This document shows, one piece after another, positions 42,889-53,799 of a DNA stretch of 64,000 bases. Every line of letters begins with the position of its first letter. Positions within the stretch are counted from its first letter, which is position 1. The position numbers were made by a program, and so were the translations under genes. The stretch is taken from NCBI GenBank assembly GCA_011799875.1, contig JAAAXO010000151.1:1-64000 (forward strand). The letters run 5' to 3'. The notes beneath the pieces were generated by a model. That model worked only from the letters and a program-made list of their open reading frames with translations. It did no database searches and was not told the origin of the DNA. Source of the DNA: Thinopyrum elongatum. Taxonomy: Eukaryota > Streptophyta > Magnoliopsida > Poales > Poaceae.

Positions 42889-43673
42889 GTGCTGTTCAAA
42901 AAGTCCTCTCACGTCACTTTTGGGCCAAGAGAAGATAGAGTCCAAGTCTCTCACGTTCTGGATTCAGATTCGGACTGCACAGATATACCTGACTCAAAAC
43001 GCCAAGAACTATTTCATACGGACTCCGAATTGGGTGATTCTTTTTTTGTTGGAAAGTAGATTTTGTGCTCTTTCTAACCCAATTAGTTTCACCTTCAAAT
43101 TCATCCGGAGCGTTGAGTTGTCGTCAAAACAATCTGACGCTGAAGCAGAATCCGAGTCAAACTACAAGTCCAAAGGTGTTGCATCACCTCCACTTGGGCC
43201 CATGAGCCTTGTACGACCTAGGGTTAGTTTTAGGCTGCCTTGGGACGTCCTCCCACCTCCTTGGCCGCCACCCCTTACTCCTATATAAGTAGATCCATCT
43301 AGTAGCTTTTTCCTTGGGTTTTGTTTAGATTAAAAGTTCGCCATAGCTGCAACTTCGCGTACTTCGTTTGTGTTCAACGACCAGACCAAGACGTCACAGA
43401 ACCCCACCTTGATCAATAAAGCTTTCATCTTATATTCGCAATATCCAGATTGCAAATCTTAGTTTCTTGCTTGTTCTTCGTTTGCTTGCAGGAGATAGAC
43501 CCTCGTGGTCAGGTTGATTGTGCTCCGGCGTGGTCAATAACCTCTCGGAGTTGGTTTAGCGATTGCTAAGGCGCGACGTCCTCGCACGTTCGTAGTCGGA
43601 TCGTCAAAGTCTACTCCACCAAAAATGATAGCTATCATCTCATCGAAAGATCAGGACACCCTCGCCTCTATCA
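42771..43673 (+). repeat. LTR of Q2, chimeric U3-B/U5-A, without the intron-like segment
   Basis: 903 bp. The 89-bp segment is absent with the join at 42831/42832 (GTGAG|GTGTATGGG). Quinta U3 to the TATA box, then Cereba R/U5 from TTGGG near 43314 with AATAAA. A primer site and a Quinta leader follow. Confidence 0.9.
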
Positions 43674-45041
43674 AGTGGTATCAGTTTTCAGGTTGCTCGG
43701 TGAGAATTTCCAGTTTTCCCTAGATTAGATTTATTTTCTTACCTATTGTTCAAGAAAAAGCCACAAAAAAAAGTTAGATCTATTCATCCTTTGTCCAAGC
43801 CAGTCTGAGCCTTTGCAATTTTCTTTTCATTGTTTGCATTATTGAATTATCGGTTGCATCGTCGTGTTCAGTTGCTGGTCTTAGTGTCTAGTTCATTTAG
43901 AGTTTCGAGTTCTGTTCACATTAGTCACGCCGTCGCTGCATCGTTATTCCTTCCGCTGTCCACCATCCCATCCATCAATTTCCACATCGTGCTACCCACT
44001 GTTCATTGTCATAATCATAGTTGAGGTCGTTCACATCTGTGCTTGATCCAATCTACATCTTATCTAGTTTGTTTTGGAAAGAGGGAGAGAGAAAAAAGAG
44101 AGAAAGAAAAAGAAAAAAGTGTGAAAAAAAAAGAGAGAAGAAAAAAAAACAAAATTCGGATCTATCTAGACTCAATCTCGTAGCTGAATTCGGATTGGAA
44201 TCTGTTTTGCGCAGTGTTCAGTAAAACAGGCATATCTTTTTCATACGAAGTCTGTTTTGGCTCCGTGAGTACTCAAATTAAAGCTAGCGACGAGCCGCAT
44301 CAAAATAGTTGCAGAAGCTAGTTCAATATTTGACACCTATAAATCGGCTTCTAAATAGGTCTTTTTGCCCTCCGAAGTTCGTGAACACAGCTTTTTCCAG
44401 TTTTTCAGGCCAGTTTTAGAATTTTTTGACTCCTCATATCAACTCGGAATTGAGTGATTCTTTTTGCATTTGAAAGCTTGAGTCAGTGCCATTCTTGAGA
44501 AAAATTATCATAAAATTGGCACAAACTTTTATAGAATAAAGTTGGAGAGAGAATTATTGGTATATGCTACTTGGTAGTTATTTCTCATCATTATCTTTAC
44601 TGCCATTGTGATCTTCACTTATATTTTGCTGTCCAGAGCTACTTCATATCCTTTATTGATGCTAGTTGTGCTACGCCGTGACCTCATTAGTGTTCTAGGC
44701 TCGCGTCTCTAGTCCGGTCTAGCCTAGGACCAGCACAGTACCGTCGTTGAGCGTTTATTCAACATTGCATCTCTGAATTGATTATGCTAATCTTTTGCTA
44801 CCAAATATTTAAGCCTTCCAAGCTCCACATATTTCTACACCGTGTATACGTACGTTCTCCTGGCAATCGTTTTACTCAATCTTCGGAGTTATTTGACACC
44901 GCTGGTTGCCTGTCACCACCTGCTGCATGGTAAGAACTTGTAAGATATTGATATTTGCTACACTGTGAGTGTTTTACCACCACATCCTAGTAGTTCATAA
45001 GAACATTATTCTTGGATTTTGTTTCTTGTTTTCTACTAACT
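43674..45041 (+). other. Quinta 5' leader (Q2 unit 5)
   Basis: A variant leader close to that of the minus-strand copy at 52398-53799. A/G-rich tract near 44080-44155. A lost base disrupts the 75-codon small ORF. GGTAAGAAC near 44930. Non-coding. Confidence 0.75.
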
Positions 45042-47084
45042 ATGGCAGGTTCCGGAGTTGTTAGTTCTTGGGCTTCATCGATCGTGGGAGATTTGCCACC
45101 ACCTAAGAAAACACAACAACCGTCACAAGAGGAGCAACAACATCAGAATGCACATAATCAGGTTAATGTCTTCATGCCACCATTTATTGGTCGTTTTAGA
45201 CCTGATTTATATATTGAATGGGAGTACGAAATAAATGCTATATTTGCTTCCCATAATTTTGATGAGCGTGGAAAATTTCAAGCTGCGGTTAGTACTTTCA
45301 GTAGCTTTGCTTTAGTTTGGTGGAGTGAATATTGTCGGTTAAACTCTGATTTTATACCTACTACTTGGGATGATTTAAAACTTGTCATGAGAGATAGATT
45401 CGTTGATGTTTATTATACTCGTGGCATGATTAAAAAATTACAACATTTAAAACAAGGCACTGACACGGTAACAAAATATTATGATGATTTACAAACTACA
45501 GTGTTGCACTCATTTTTAGAAGAAAGTGAAGAAGATTTTATGGATAGATTTTGGGGAGGATTAAACCGTGATATTAAAGAGATACTAATTCATGAAGAGT
45601 GTTATCCTATGGACCATTTGTTTCGTCTTGCTTGCAAAGCTGAACAGGAAATAAAACGACGTGTTGCCCACAAGGAGAACAAGCGCACGGTGCACATTCC
45701 AAGTGTTGATATAGATGTTTCTTCAACTACTAGGCGTACTATGACAACCACATCCGTTGTTGCGATGACTACATCATCTTCACCATGTGACACATCATCA
45801 CCGAGAGTGCCTACATCATCTGAGTTGATCATAAGAGGTAATGACAAAGATACATATTTTCCACTTTCACATGAGAATAATGCATGCCTAGTTAACTTGA
45901 ATACATCATGTGTTGAGTTACCTATTGATTTGGGCACGTCACCTATTTTAGAGAATTGTGTTACTGTCATGAATGCATCATGTGATCAAACAACTGAAAT
46001 ACCAACAATTTTGAGTGCACCAATTGAATTAACTGTTGATGCAAAAGAACCAATGTTTAATCATTTTGATATGACCTCTAATCTTGGTGATGATTCTGTG
46101 ACCAATGATTTATTGCATGTTTGCTTATTTAAGCATGTTGTAGCATGTAAATTTGATGCAACTAAGGTTTATTCACCAATGTTAGGATGGTTTAATGATG
46201 AACATTGTCAACCTTTTGAAATGAATAAGTGCTTCACTTATATGTGCAAACTGAGTTGCAATATTTTCATGCCTTCTACTTCTTGTGATAATATTTTGGC
46301 TTTAGATTTTATGAACTATGAAGGTTACTCATGTATACATGTGTCATATATGCAAAAACTAAGGGAAGTAAAACTGGATGACATATACATATACAACATG
46401 TACACCTTGTCTCTTTTGTTAGCCACAGTTCAGCTTAAGCAACGCCGAGGACGGCTTTGTTTTCAAGAAGGGGAGGATGATGAGGACATGACTACCTTGG
46501 ATACGACCAAAAATATTGCATACATGTATATTTGTGAGATGATTTCTAATGCAAACTATGCAATAATTTATTTATGTCATCCAGGACAAAAATACTTCAC
46601 AAACTTTTGTGTCATGTCTAATTGCAGGTGTATGAGACATTTGTACAATCCACATATGAAGATAAGGGGAAAAGAGATGTTTAGGTGTTGTTCAAAAAGT
46701 CCTCTCACGTCACTTTTGGGCCAAGATAAGATAGAGTCCAAGTCTCTCACGTTCTGGATTCAGATTCGGACTGCACAGACATACCTGACTCAAAATGCCA
46801 AGAACTCTTTCATACGGATTCCGAATTGGGTGATTCTTTTTTTGTTGGAAAGTAGATTTCGTTCTCTTTCCAACCCAGTTGGATTCACCTTCAAATTCGT
46901 CTGGAGCGTTGAGTTCTTGACGAAACAATCTGACGCTGCAACAGAATCCGAGTCAAACTACAAGTCCAAAGGTGTTGCATCACCTCCACTTGGGCCCATG
47001 AGCCTTGTACGACCTAGGGTTAGTTTTAGGCTGCCTTGGGACGTCCTCCCACCTCCTTGGCCGCCACCCCTTACTCCTATATAA
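45042..47084 (+). CDS. Quinta gag plus cysteine-rich region (Q2 unit 5)
   Basis: A full-length frame beginning MAGSG, with a further in-frame ATG 30 bases upstream. Private changes PPPKKTQQ, VFMPPFIGRF and DIKEILI. The middle part (SSPCDTSSP...NDKDTYF) matches unit 4. It reads over the AT-donor segment and stops in the TATA box of the last LTR. No breaks seen. Confidence 0.75.
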   Translation: MAGSGVVSSWASSIVGDLPPPKKTQQPSQEEQQHQNAHNQVNVFMPPFIGRFRPDLYIEWEYEINAIFASHNFDERGKFQAAVSTFSSFALVWWSEYCRLNSDFIPTTWDDLKLVMRDRFVDVYYTRGMIKKLQHLKQGTDTVTKYYDDLQTTVLHSFLEESEEDFMDRFWGGLNRDIKEILIHEECYPMDHLFRLACKAEQEIKRRVAHKENKRTVHIPSVDIDVSSTTRRTMTTTSVVAMTTSSSPCDTSSPRVPTSSELIIRGNDKDTYFPLSHENNACLVNLNTSCVELPIDLGTSPILENCVTVMNASCDQTTEIPTILSAPIELTVDAKEPMFNHFDMTSNLGDDSVTNDLLHVCLFKHVVACKFDATKVYSPMLGWFNDEHCQPFEMNKCFTYMCKLSCNIFMPSTSCDNILALDFMNYEGYSCIHVSYMQKLREVKLDDIYIYNMYTLSLLLATVQLKQRRGRLCFQEGEDDEDMTTLDTTKNIAYMYICEMISNANYAIIYLCHPGQKYFTNFCVMSNCRCMRHLYNPHMKIRGKEMFRCCSKSPLTSLLGQDKIESKSLTFWIQIRTAQTYLTQNAKNSFIRIPNWVILFLLESRFRSLSNPVGFTFKFVWSVEFLTKQSDAATESESNYKSKGVASPPLGPMSLVRPRVSFRLPWDVLPPPWPPPLTPI

Positions 47085-47459
47085 GTAGATCCATCTAGTA
47101 GCTATTTCCTTGGGATTTGTTTAGTTAAAAGTTAGCCATTGCAACTTCTTGTACTTCGTTTGTGTCCAACGACCAGACCAAGACTGCTTTCGGATCCCCA
47201 CCATTATCAATACTTCATCTATATTCGCAATATTCAGATTGCATTATCATATTCCTGCTTGTTCTTCGATTGCGTGCAGGAATAGACCTTCGTGGTCAGG
47301 CTGATCGTGCTTCCAGCATCGTCAGTAACCTCAGGAGATTGGTTTAGCGATTGCTAAGGCGCAACGTCGTGCACGTTTGTAGTTGGATCATCAAAGTCGG
47401 CTCCACCAAATCGATAGTTACCATCTCATCGAAAGATCAGGACACCCTCGCCTCTATCA
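46478..47459 (+). repeat. last LTR of Q2, type B
   Basis: 982 bp. Intron-like segment 46539-46627 with AT donor. Followed by TACAG, the second TSD copy, in Q1 gag. Confidence 0.95.
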
Positions 47460-48693
47460 TACAGATTTTCAACTTTCACATGAGAATGATGCATGCCTAG
47501 TTAACTTGAATACATCATGTGTTGTGTTACATATTGATTTGAGCACACCAGCTATTTTAGAGAATTGTGTTACTGTCATGAATGCGTCATGTGATCAAAG
47601 AGTTGAAGTATCAACAATTTTGAGTGCACCCAATGAATTAACTGTTGATGCAAAAGAAACAATGTTTAATCATTTTGATATGACCTCTAATCTTGGTGAT
47701 GATTTTGTGTCAAATGACTTATTGCATGTTTGCTTATTTAAGCATGTTGTAGCATGTAAATTTGATGCAAGTAAGGTTTATTCACCAATGTTGGGATGGT
47801 TTAATGATGAACATTGTCAATCCTTTGATATGAATAAGAGCTTCACTTATATGTGCAAATTGAGTTGCAATATTTTCATGTCTTCTAATACTTGTGATAA
47901 TATTTTGGCTTTAGATTTTATGAACTATGAAGGTTACTCATCTATACATGTGTCATATATGCAAAAACTAAGGGAAGTAAAACTGGATGACATATACAAA
48001 TACAACATGTACACCTTGTCTCTTTTGTTAGCCACATTTCAGCTTAAGCAACACCGAGGACGGCTTTGTTTTCAAGAAGGGGAGGATGATGAGGACATGA
48101 CTACCTTGGATACGACCAAAAATATTGCATACATGTATATTTGTGAGGTGATTTCTAATGCAAACTATGCAATAATTTATTTATGTCATCCAAGACAAAA
48201 ATACTTCACAAACTTTTGTGCCATGTCTAATTGCAGGTGTATGGAAGATTTGTACAATCCACATATGAACATAAGGGAAAAAGAGAAGTTTATGTGCTGT
48301 TCAAAAAGTCCTCTCACGTTACTTTTGGGCCAAGAGAAGATAGAGTCCAAGTCTCTCACGTTCTGGATTCAGATTCGGACTGCACAGACATACCTGACTC
48401 AAAATGCCAAGAACTATTTCATACGGACTCCGAATTGGGTGATTCTTTTTTTGTTGGAAAGTAGATTTCGTGCTCTTTCTAACCCAATTGGTTTCACCTT
48501 TAAATTCTTCCGGAGCGTTGAGTTGTCGTCGAAACAATCTGACGCTGTAGCAGAATCCGAGTCAAACTACAAGTCCAAAGGTGTTGCATCACCTCCACTT
48601 GGGCCCATTGTCCTTGTACGACCTAGGGTTAGTTTTAGGCTGCCTTGGGACGTCCTCCCACCTCCTTGGCCGCCACCCCTTGCTCCTATATAA
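47460..48693 (+). pseudogene. Quinta gag, C-terminal part (Q1), after Q2
   Basis: Resumes at the TSD with the cysteine-rich region (DFQLSHEND onward), then PPT, LTR overlap from 48087 and stop in the TATA box at 48693. No internal stop, so the Q1 frame is broken only by the Q2 insertion. Confidence 0.8.
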
Positions 48694-49066
48694 GTAGATC
48701 CATCTAGTAGCTTTTTGCTTAGGATTTGTTTTGTTAAAAGTTAGCCATTGCAACTTTGTGTACTTCGTTTGTGTCCAACGACCAGACCAAGACCGCTTTC
48801 GGATCCTCACCATTATCAATACTTCATCTATATTCGCAATATTCAGATTGCATTATCATATTCTTGCTTGTTCTTTGATTGCGTGCAGGAATAGACCTTC
48901 GTGGTCAGGCTGATCGTGCTTTCAGCATCGTCATTAACCTCGGGAGATTGGTTTAGCGATTGCTAAGGCGCAACGTCGTGCACGTTTGTAGTCGGATCAT
49001 CAAAGTCGTCTCCACCAAATCGATAGTTATCATCTCATCGAAAGATCGGGCCCCTTGCCCCTATCA
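48087..49066 (+). repeat. 3' LTR of Q1, type B
   Basis: 980 bp. Intron-like segment 48148-48236 with GT donor. Ends GCCCCTATCA like its partner; right flank AACCC. Confidence 0.95.
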
Positions 49067-49810
49067 AACCCAACGAGTACGCATAGCAGTTTTCAAAGCA
49101 GCCCACGTAGCTGGAATAGGATATAATCTACAATGTTCAGACCACCATACACATGCAAAACTAGTAAAAGCACAAAGAGCAGCAGCAACACGTCTCTCCT
49201 CGGGATATTGTAAACATGTAAAACGTTGTTCAGTTTCTAACTCCCAAGTAAGATATATATCAGGAACATATCTACCCTCAAATGGTGGAATATTCAATTT
49301 CAGTTTAGAAACATGGTCATGATCTCATACCTGAGCTGGTAATGCAGCCCTACCATTGTGATTATTGGCATGTGGACGACTTGGTGCTGGTACGTAGTTC
49401 TGATTTTGATCAACCTCATCCTCGTAATCGCCTGCATAATCGTCCTCCTCAGCGGCAGCAGGAGCCATAGAAGCATCAACAGTAGGTGCAGCGGCACTAG
49501 AAGTTTGACCAGGCTCAAGGGGAACGCACTGTGCTCGTCCCACTTGATTTGGAAGGCAACATTGTTGTTGTTGTAGAGGTGCGACAGGTGCAGCCGGCGG
49601 TGGTTGTGGAAGACGCGCGAGCAATTCATTAAACTTGTTATCGAGCTTTGTTTCGAACGTCTTCTCAATTCCATCTATCTTCTCCATGGCCTCTTCAAAT
49701 CTGTTTAGCACATCTTGCACCTGTCCACTCATCATTTGCTGAAATTTATCATGTAGCTGTTTGTTCGTCATGTTCTCCCAATCAGTCTCATCGGCTTGTG
49801 ATCCTGCCAT
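49067..49810 (-). pseudogene. Cereba-like gag, N-terminal part (H1)
   Basis: Starts at 49810 (MAGSQADETDW) and covers the helix-rich N-terminus, an acidic Pro/Ala linker and the first half of the capsid region (IPPFEGRYVPD, CVWWSEHCRLYP). One nonsense codon at 49325-49327: CGA in M3 is TGA here, a CpG-type change. Interrupted at 49067 by Q1; the C-terminal half is at 25394-25932. Confidence 0.85.
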
Positions 49811-50068
49811 GGTTAGTAGCAATAGAAACACACAAGAATATGATCCTACAGACTACTAGAAAGTGGTGGTGGTGGTGTATCACAAAACCGTCAAGCGAAT
49901 CTCAAATGCTTACCAGTTCTTACCCAGCAGCAGGTGGTGATCGGCAACCGGTGTAGTCAAAACTCTTAAAGATTGGACAGAGTGATTGCCAGGTGGTGTG
50001 AAACGCACGACGTAGATGTATGGGTAGCTGGGAAGGCTTATGATATGGTAGCAAAAAGGGTCAGCAAT
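49811..50068 (-). other. Cereba 5' leader (H1), part 1
   Basis: The leader next to gag, with the GGTAAGAAC candidate donor (minus strand, about 49920). It is interrupted at GCAAT by the minus Quinta block and resumes at 57349. Confidence 0.8.
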
Positions 50069-50961
50069 TGATAGAGGCGAGGGTGTCCCGATCTTTCGAT
50101 GAGATGGTAACTATCGATTTGGTGGAGCCGACTTTGACGATCCGACTACAAACGTGCACGACGTTGCGCCTTAGCAATCGCTAAACCAATCTCCTGAGGT
50201 TACTGACGATGCTGGAAGCACGATCAGCCTGACCACGAAGGTTTATTCCTGCACGCAATCGAAGAACAAGCAAGAATATGATAATGCAATCTGAATATTG
50301 CGAATATAGATGAAGTATTGATAATGGTGGGGATCCGAAAGCGGTCTTGGTCTGGTCGTTGGACACAAACGAAGTACACGAAGTTGCAATGGCTAACTTT
50401 TAACTAAACAAATCCCAAGCAAAAAGCTACTAGATGGATCTACTTATATAGGAGCAAGGGGTGGCGGCCAAGGAGGTGGGAGGACGTCCCAAGGCAGCCT
50501 AAAACTAACCCTAGGTCGTACAAGGCTCATGGGCCCAAGTGGAGGTGATGCAACACCTTTGGACTTATAGTTTGACTCGGATTCTGCTGCAGCGTCAGAT
50601 TGTTTCATTGATAACTCAACGCTCCGGACGAATTTTAAGGTGAATCCAATTGGGTTGGAAAGATCACGAAATCTACTTTCCAACAAAAAAAGAATCACCC
50701 AATTCGGAGTCCGTATGAAAAAGTTCTTGGCGTTTTGAGTCAGGTATGTCTGTGCAGTCCGAATCTGAATCCAGAACGTGAGAGACTTGGACTCTATCTT
50801 CTCTTGGCCCAAAAGTGACGTGAGTGGACTTTTTGAACAGCAACTAAACTTCTCTTTTTCCCTTATCTTCATATGTGAATTGTACAAATGTCCCATACAC
50901 CTCACAAATATACATGTATGCAATATTTTTGGTCGTATCCAAGGTAGTCATGTCCTCATCA
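50069..50961 (-). repeat. left LTR of MQ, type B without the intron-like segment
   Basis: 893 bp, exactly 89 less than the standard. The join is at 50900/50901. U3 variants match the LTR at 56367; U5 variants match the LTR at 53800. A PPT complement follows at 50962. Confidence 0.9.
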
Positions 50962-52397
50962 TCCTCCCCTTCTTGAAAACAAAGCCGTCCTCGGCGTTGC
51001 TTAATCTGAAATGTGGCTAACAAAAGAGACAAGGTGTACATGTTGTATATGTATATGTCATCCATTTTTACTTCCCTTGATTTTTGCACATATGACACAT
51101 GTATACATGAGTAACTTTCATAGTTCATAAAATGTAAAGCCAAAATATTATCACAAGTATTAGAAGACATGAAAATATTGCAACTCAATTTGCACATATA
51201 AGTGAAGCTCTTATTCATATCAAAGGATTGACAATGTTCATCATTAAACCATCCCAACATTGGTGAATAAACCTTACTTGCATCAAATTTACATGCTACA
51301 ACATGCTTAAATAAGAAAACATGCAATAAGTCATTTGAGACAAAATCATCACAAAGATTAGAGGTCATATCAAAATGATTAAACATTGTTTCTTTTGCAT
51401 CAACAGTTAATTCATTGGGTGCACTCAAAATTGTTGATACTTCAACTCTTTGATCACATGACGCATTCATGACAGTAACACAATTCTCTAAAATAGCTGG
51501 TGTGCTCAAATCAATAGGTAACACAACACATGATGTATTCAAGTTAACTAGGCATGCATCATTCTCATGTGAAAGTTGAAAATCTGTACCTTTGTCATTA
51601 CCTCTTATGATCAACTCAGACGATGTAGGCACTCTTGGAGGTGATGTGTCACATGATGGAGATGATGTAGTCCTCGCAACAACGGATGTGGTTGTCATAG
51701 TACGCCTAGTAGTTGAAGAAACATCTGTATCAACACTTGGAATGTGCACCGTGCGCTTGTTCTCCTTGTGGCCAACACGTCGTTTTATTTCCTGTTCAGC
51801 TTTGCAAGCAAGACGAAACAAATGGTCCATAGGATAACGCTCTTCATGAATTAGAATCTCTTGAATATCACAGTTTAATCCTCCCCAAAATCTATCCATA
51901 AAATCTTCTTCACTTTCTTCTAAAAATGAGTGCAATAATGTAGTTTGTAAATCATCATAGTATTTTGTTACCGTGTCAGTGCCTTGTTTTAAAAGTTGTA
52001 ATTTTTTAATCATGCCACGAGTATAATAAACATCAACGAATCTATCTCTCATGACAAGTTTTAAATCATCCCAAGTAGTAGGTATAAGATCAGGGTTTAA
52101 CCGACAATATTCACTCCACCAAACTAAAGCAAAACTACCGAAAGTACTAATCGCAGCTTGAAATTTTCCACGCTCATCAAAATTATGGGAAGCAAATATA
52201 GCATTAATTTTGTACTCCCATTCAATATATAAATCAGGTCTAAAACGACCAGTAAATGGTGGCATGGAAACATTAACCTGATTATGTGCATTCTCATGTT
52301 GTTGCTCCTCTTGTGACGGTTGTTGTATTTTCTTAGGTGGTGGCAAATCTCCCACGATCGATGAAGCCCAAGAACTAACAACTCCGGAACCTGCCAT
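50844..52397 (-). CDS. Quinta gag plus cysteine-rich region, short form (MQ)
   Basis: An intact frame from MAGSG at 52397 through the capsid region (WWSEYCRL, YYDDLQT, RFWGGLN), the cysteine-rich region and the PPT, ending about 37 codons inside the LTR at FTYEDKGKREV. Like unit 4 of Q2 it precedes an LTR lacking the 89-bp segment, so this short C-terminus is seen in two separate loci. No enzyme domains; probably relies on Cereba proteins. Confidence 0.8.
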   Translation of the reverse strand: MAGSGVVSSWASSIVGDLPPPKKIQQPSQEEQQHENAHNQVNVSMPPFTGRFRPDLYIEWEYKINAIFASHNFDERGKFQAAISTFGSFALVWWSEYCRLNPDLIPTTWDDLKLVMRDRFVDVYYTRGMIKKLQLLKQGTDTVTKYYDDLQTTLLHSFLEESEEDFMDRFWGGLNCDIQEILIHEERYPMDHLFRLACKAEQEIKRRVGHKENKRTVHIPSVDTDVSSTTRRTMTTTSVVARTTSSPSCDTSPPRVPTSSELIIRGNDKGTDFQLSHENDACLVNLNTSCVVLPIDLSTPAILENCVTVMNASCDQRVEVSTILSAPNELTVDAKETMFNHFDMTSNLCDDFVSNDLLHVFLFKHVVACKFDASKVYSPMLGWFNDEHCQSFDMNKSFTYMCKLSCNIFMSSNTCDNILALHFMNYESYSCIHVSYVQKSREVKMDDIYIYNMYTLSLLLATFQIKQRRGRLCFQEGEDDEDMTTLDTTKNIAYMYICEVYGTFVQFTYEDKGKREV

Positions 52398-53788
52398 GAT
52401 TAGTAGAAACAAAAAAAAATCGAGAATAATGTTCCTATGAACTACTAGGATGTGGTGGTAAAGCGCTCACAGTAAAGCAAATATCAATATCTTACAAGTT
52501 CTTACCATGCAGCAGGTGGTGACGGGCAACCAGCGGTGTCAAATAACTCCGAAGATTGAGTAAAGTGATTGCCAGGTGAACGTACGTATACACGGTGTAG
52601 AAATATGTGGAGCTGGGTTGGCTATATATGGTAGCAAAAGATTAGCAATAATGAATTCAGAGATGCAATGTTGAATAAACGCTCAACGACGGTACTGTGC
52701 TGGTCCTAGGCTAGACCGGACTAGAGACGCGAGCCTAGAACACTAATGAGGTCACGGCGTAGCACAACTAGCATCAATAAAGGATATGAAGTAGCTCTGG
52801 ACAGCAAAATATAAGTGAAGATCACAATGGCAGTAAAGATAATGATGAGAAATAACTACCAAGTAGCATATACCAATAATTCTCTCTCCAACTTTACTCT
52901 ATAAAAGTTTGTGCCAATTTTATGATAATTTTTCTCAAGAATGGCATTGACTCAAGCTTTCAAATGCAAAAGAATCACTCAATTCCGAGTTGATATGAGG
53001 AGTCAAAAAATTTTAAAACTGGCCTGAAAAACTGGAACAAGCTGTGTTCGCGAACTTCGGAGGGCAAAAAGACCTATTTAGAAGCCGATTTGAGGTGTCA
53101 AATATTGAACTAGCTTCCGCAACTATTTAGATGCGGCTCGTCGCTAGCTTTAATTTGAGTACTCACGGAGCCAAAACAGACTTCGTATGAAAAAGATATG
53201 CCTGTTTTACTGAACACTGCGCAAAATAGATTCCAATCCGAATTCAGCTACGAGATTGAGTCTAGATAGATCCGAATTTTGTTTTTTTTTCTTCTCTCTT
53301 TTTTTTTCACACTTTTTTCTTTTTCTTTCTCTCTTTTTTTTCTCTAACTTTTTTTTTTACTTTTTTTTTCTCTCTTTTTTCTCTCTCCCTCTTTCCAAAA
53401 CAAACTAGATAAGATGTAGATTGGATCAAGCACAGATGTGAACGACCTCAACTATGATTATGACAATGAACAGTGGGTAGCACGATGTGGAAATTGATGG
53501 ATGGGATGGTGGACAGCGGAAGGAATAACGATGCAGTGGCGGCGTGACTAATGTGAACAGAACTCGAAACTCTAAACGAACTAGACACTAAGACCAGCAA
53601 CTCGACACGACGATGTAACCGATAATTCAACTATGCAAGCAATGAAAAGAAAATTGCAAAGGCTCAGACTGGCTTGGACAAAGGATGAATAGATCTAACT
53701 TTTTTTTTGTGGCTTTTTTTTGGACAATAGGTAAGAAAATAAATCTAATCTAGGGAAAACTGGAAATTCTCACCGAGCAACCTGAAAA
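52398..53788 (-). other. Quinta 5' leader (MQ)
   Basis: A variant leader like that of Q2 unit 5. The A/G-rich tract appears on the plus strand as T/C runs at 53280-53395. The small hydrophobic ORF is not intact. Candidate donor GGTAAGAAC near 52500 (minus). Non-coding. Confidence 0.75.
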
Positions 53789-53797
53789 CTGATACCA
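53789..53797 (-). other. primer binding site of MQ
   Basis: TGGTATCAG on the minus strand, two bases from the LTR. Confidence 0.9.
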
Positions 53798-53799
53798 CT

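Larger units (their letters stand above)
29136..47459 (+). mobile_element. Q2: tandem multi-LTR Quinta array
   Basis: One TSD pair (TACAG, 29131-29135 and 47460-47464) encloses LTR-interior-LTR-interior repeats: B LTRs at 29136, 35198, 38985, 42771 and 46478, plus a type A LTR at 32789. Unit spacing is 3,787, 3,786 and 3,707 bp for the last three intervals. Each internal LTR has a PPT on its left and a primer site on its right, so it serves two neighbours. Such chains arise by unequal recombination between LTRs or interiors, not by repeated insertion. Confidence 0.9.
25933..49066 (+). mobile_element. Q1: complete Quinta-like element holding the Q2 array
   Basis: TSD AACCC at 25928-25932 and 49067-49071. 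5' LTR 25933-26913, leader, gag interrupted at 29135 by Q2 (TSD TACAG), gag resumed at 47460, 3' LTR 48087-49066. Without Q2 it is about 4.8 kb. Both LTRs share GGGCCCC and GCCCCTATCA near the end, a private pair signature. Confidence 0.95.

Noticed and set aside
29136..47459. Centromeric satellite DNA
   Set aside because: The 3.8-kb periodicity is LTR plus interior of a retrotransposon; no 150-350-bp monomer array is seen anywhere in the window.
29136..47459. Assembly artefact as the main explanation of the array
   Set aside because: Cannot be excluded, but units carry private differences (U5-A LTR, loss of 89 bp, mosaic gag, a type A LTR insertion), which simple assembly duplication would not create.
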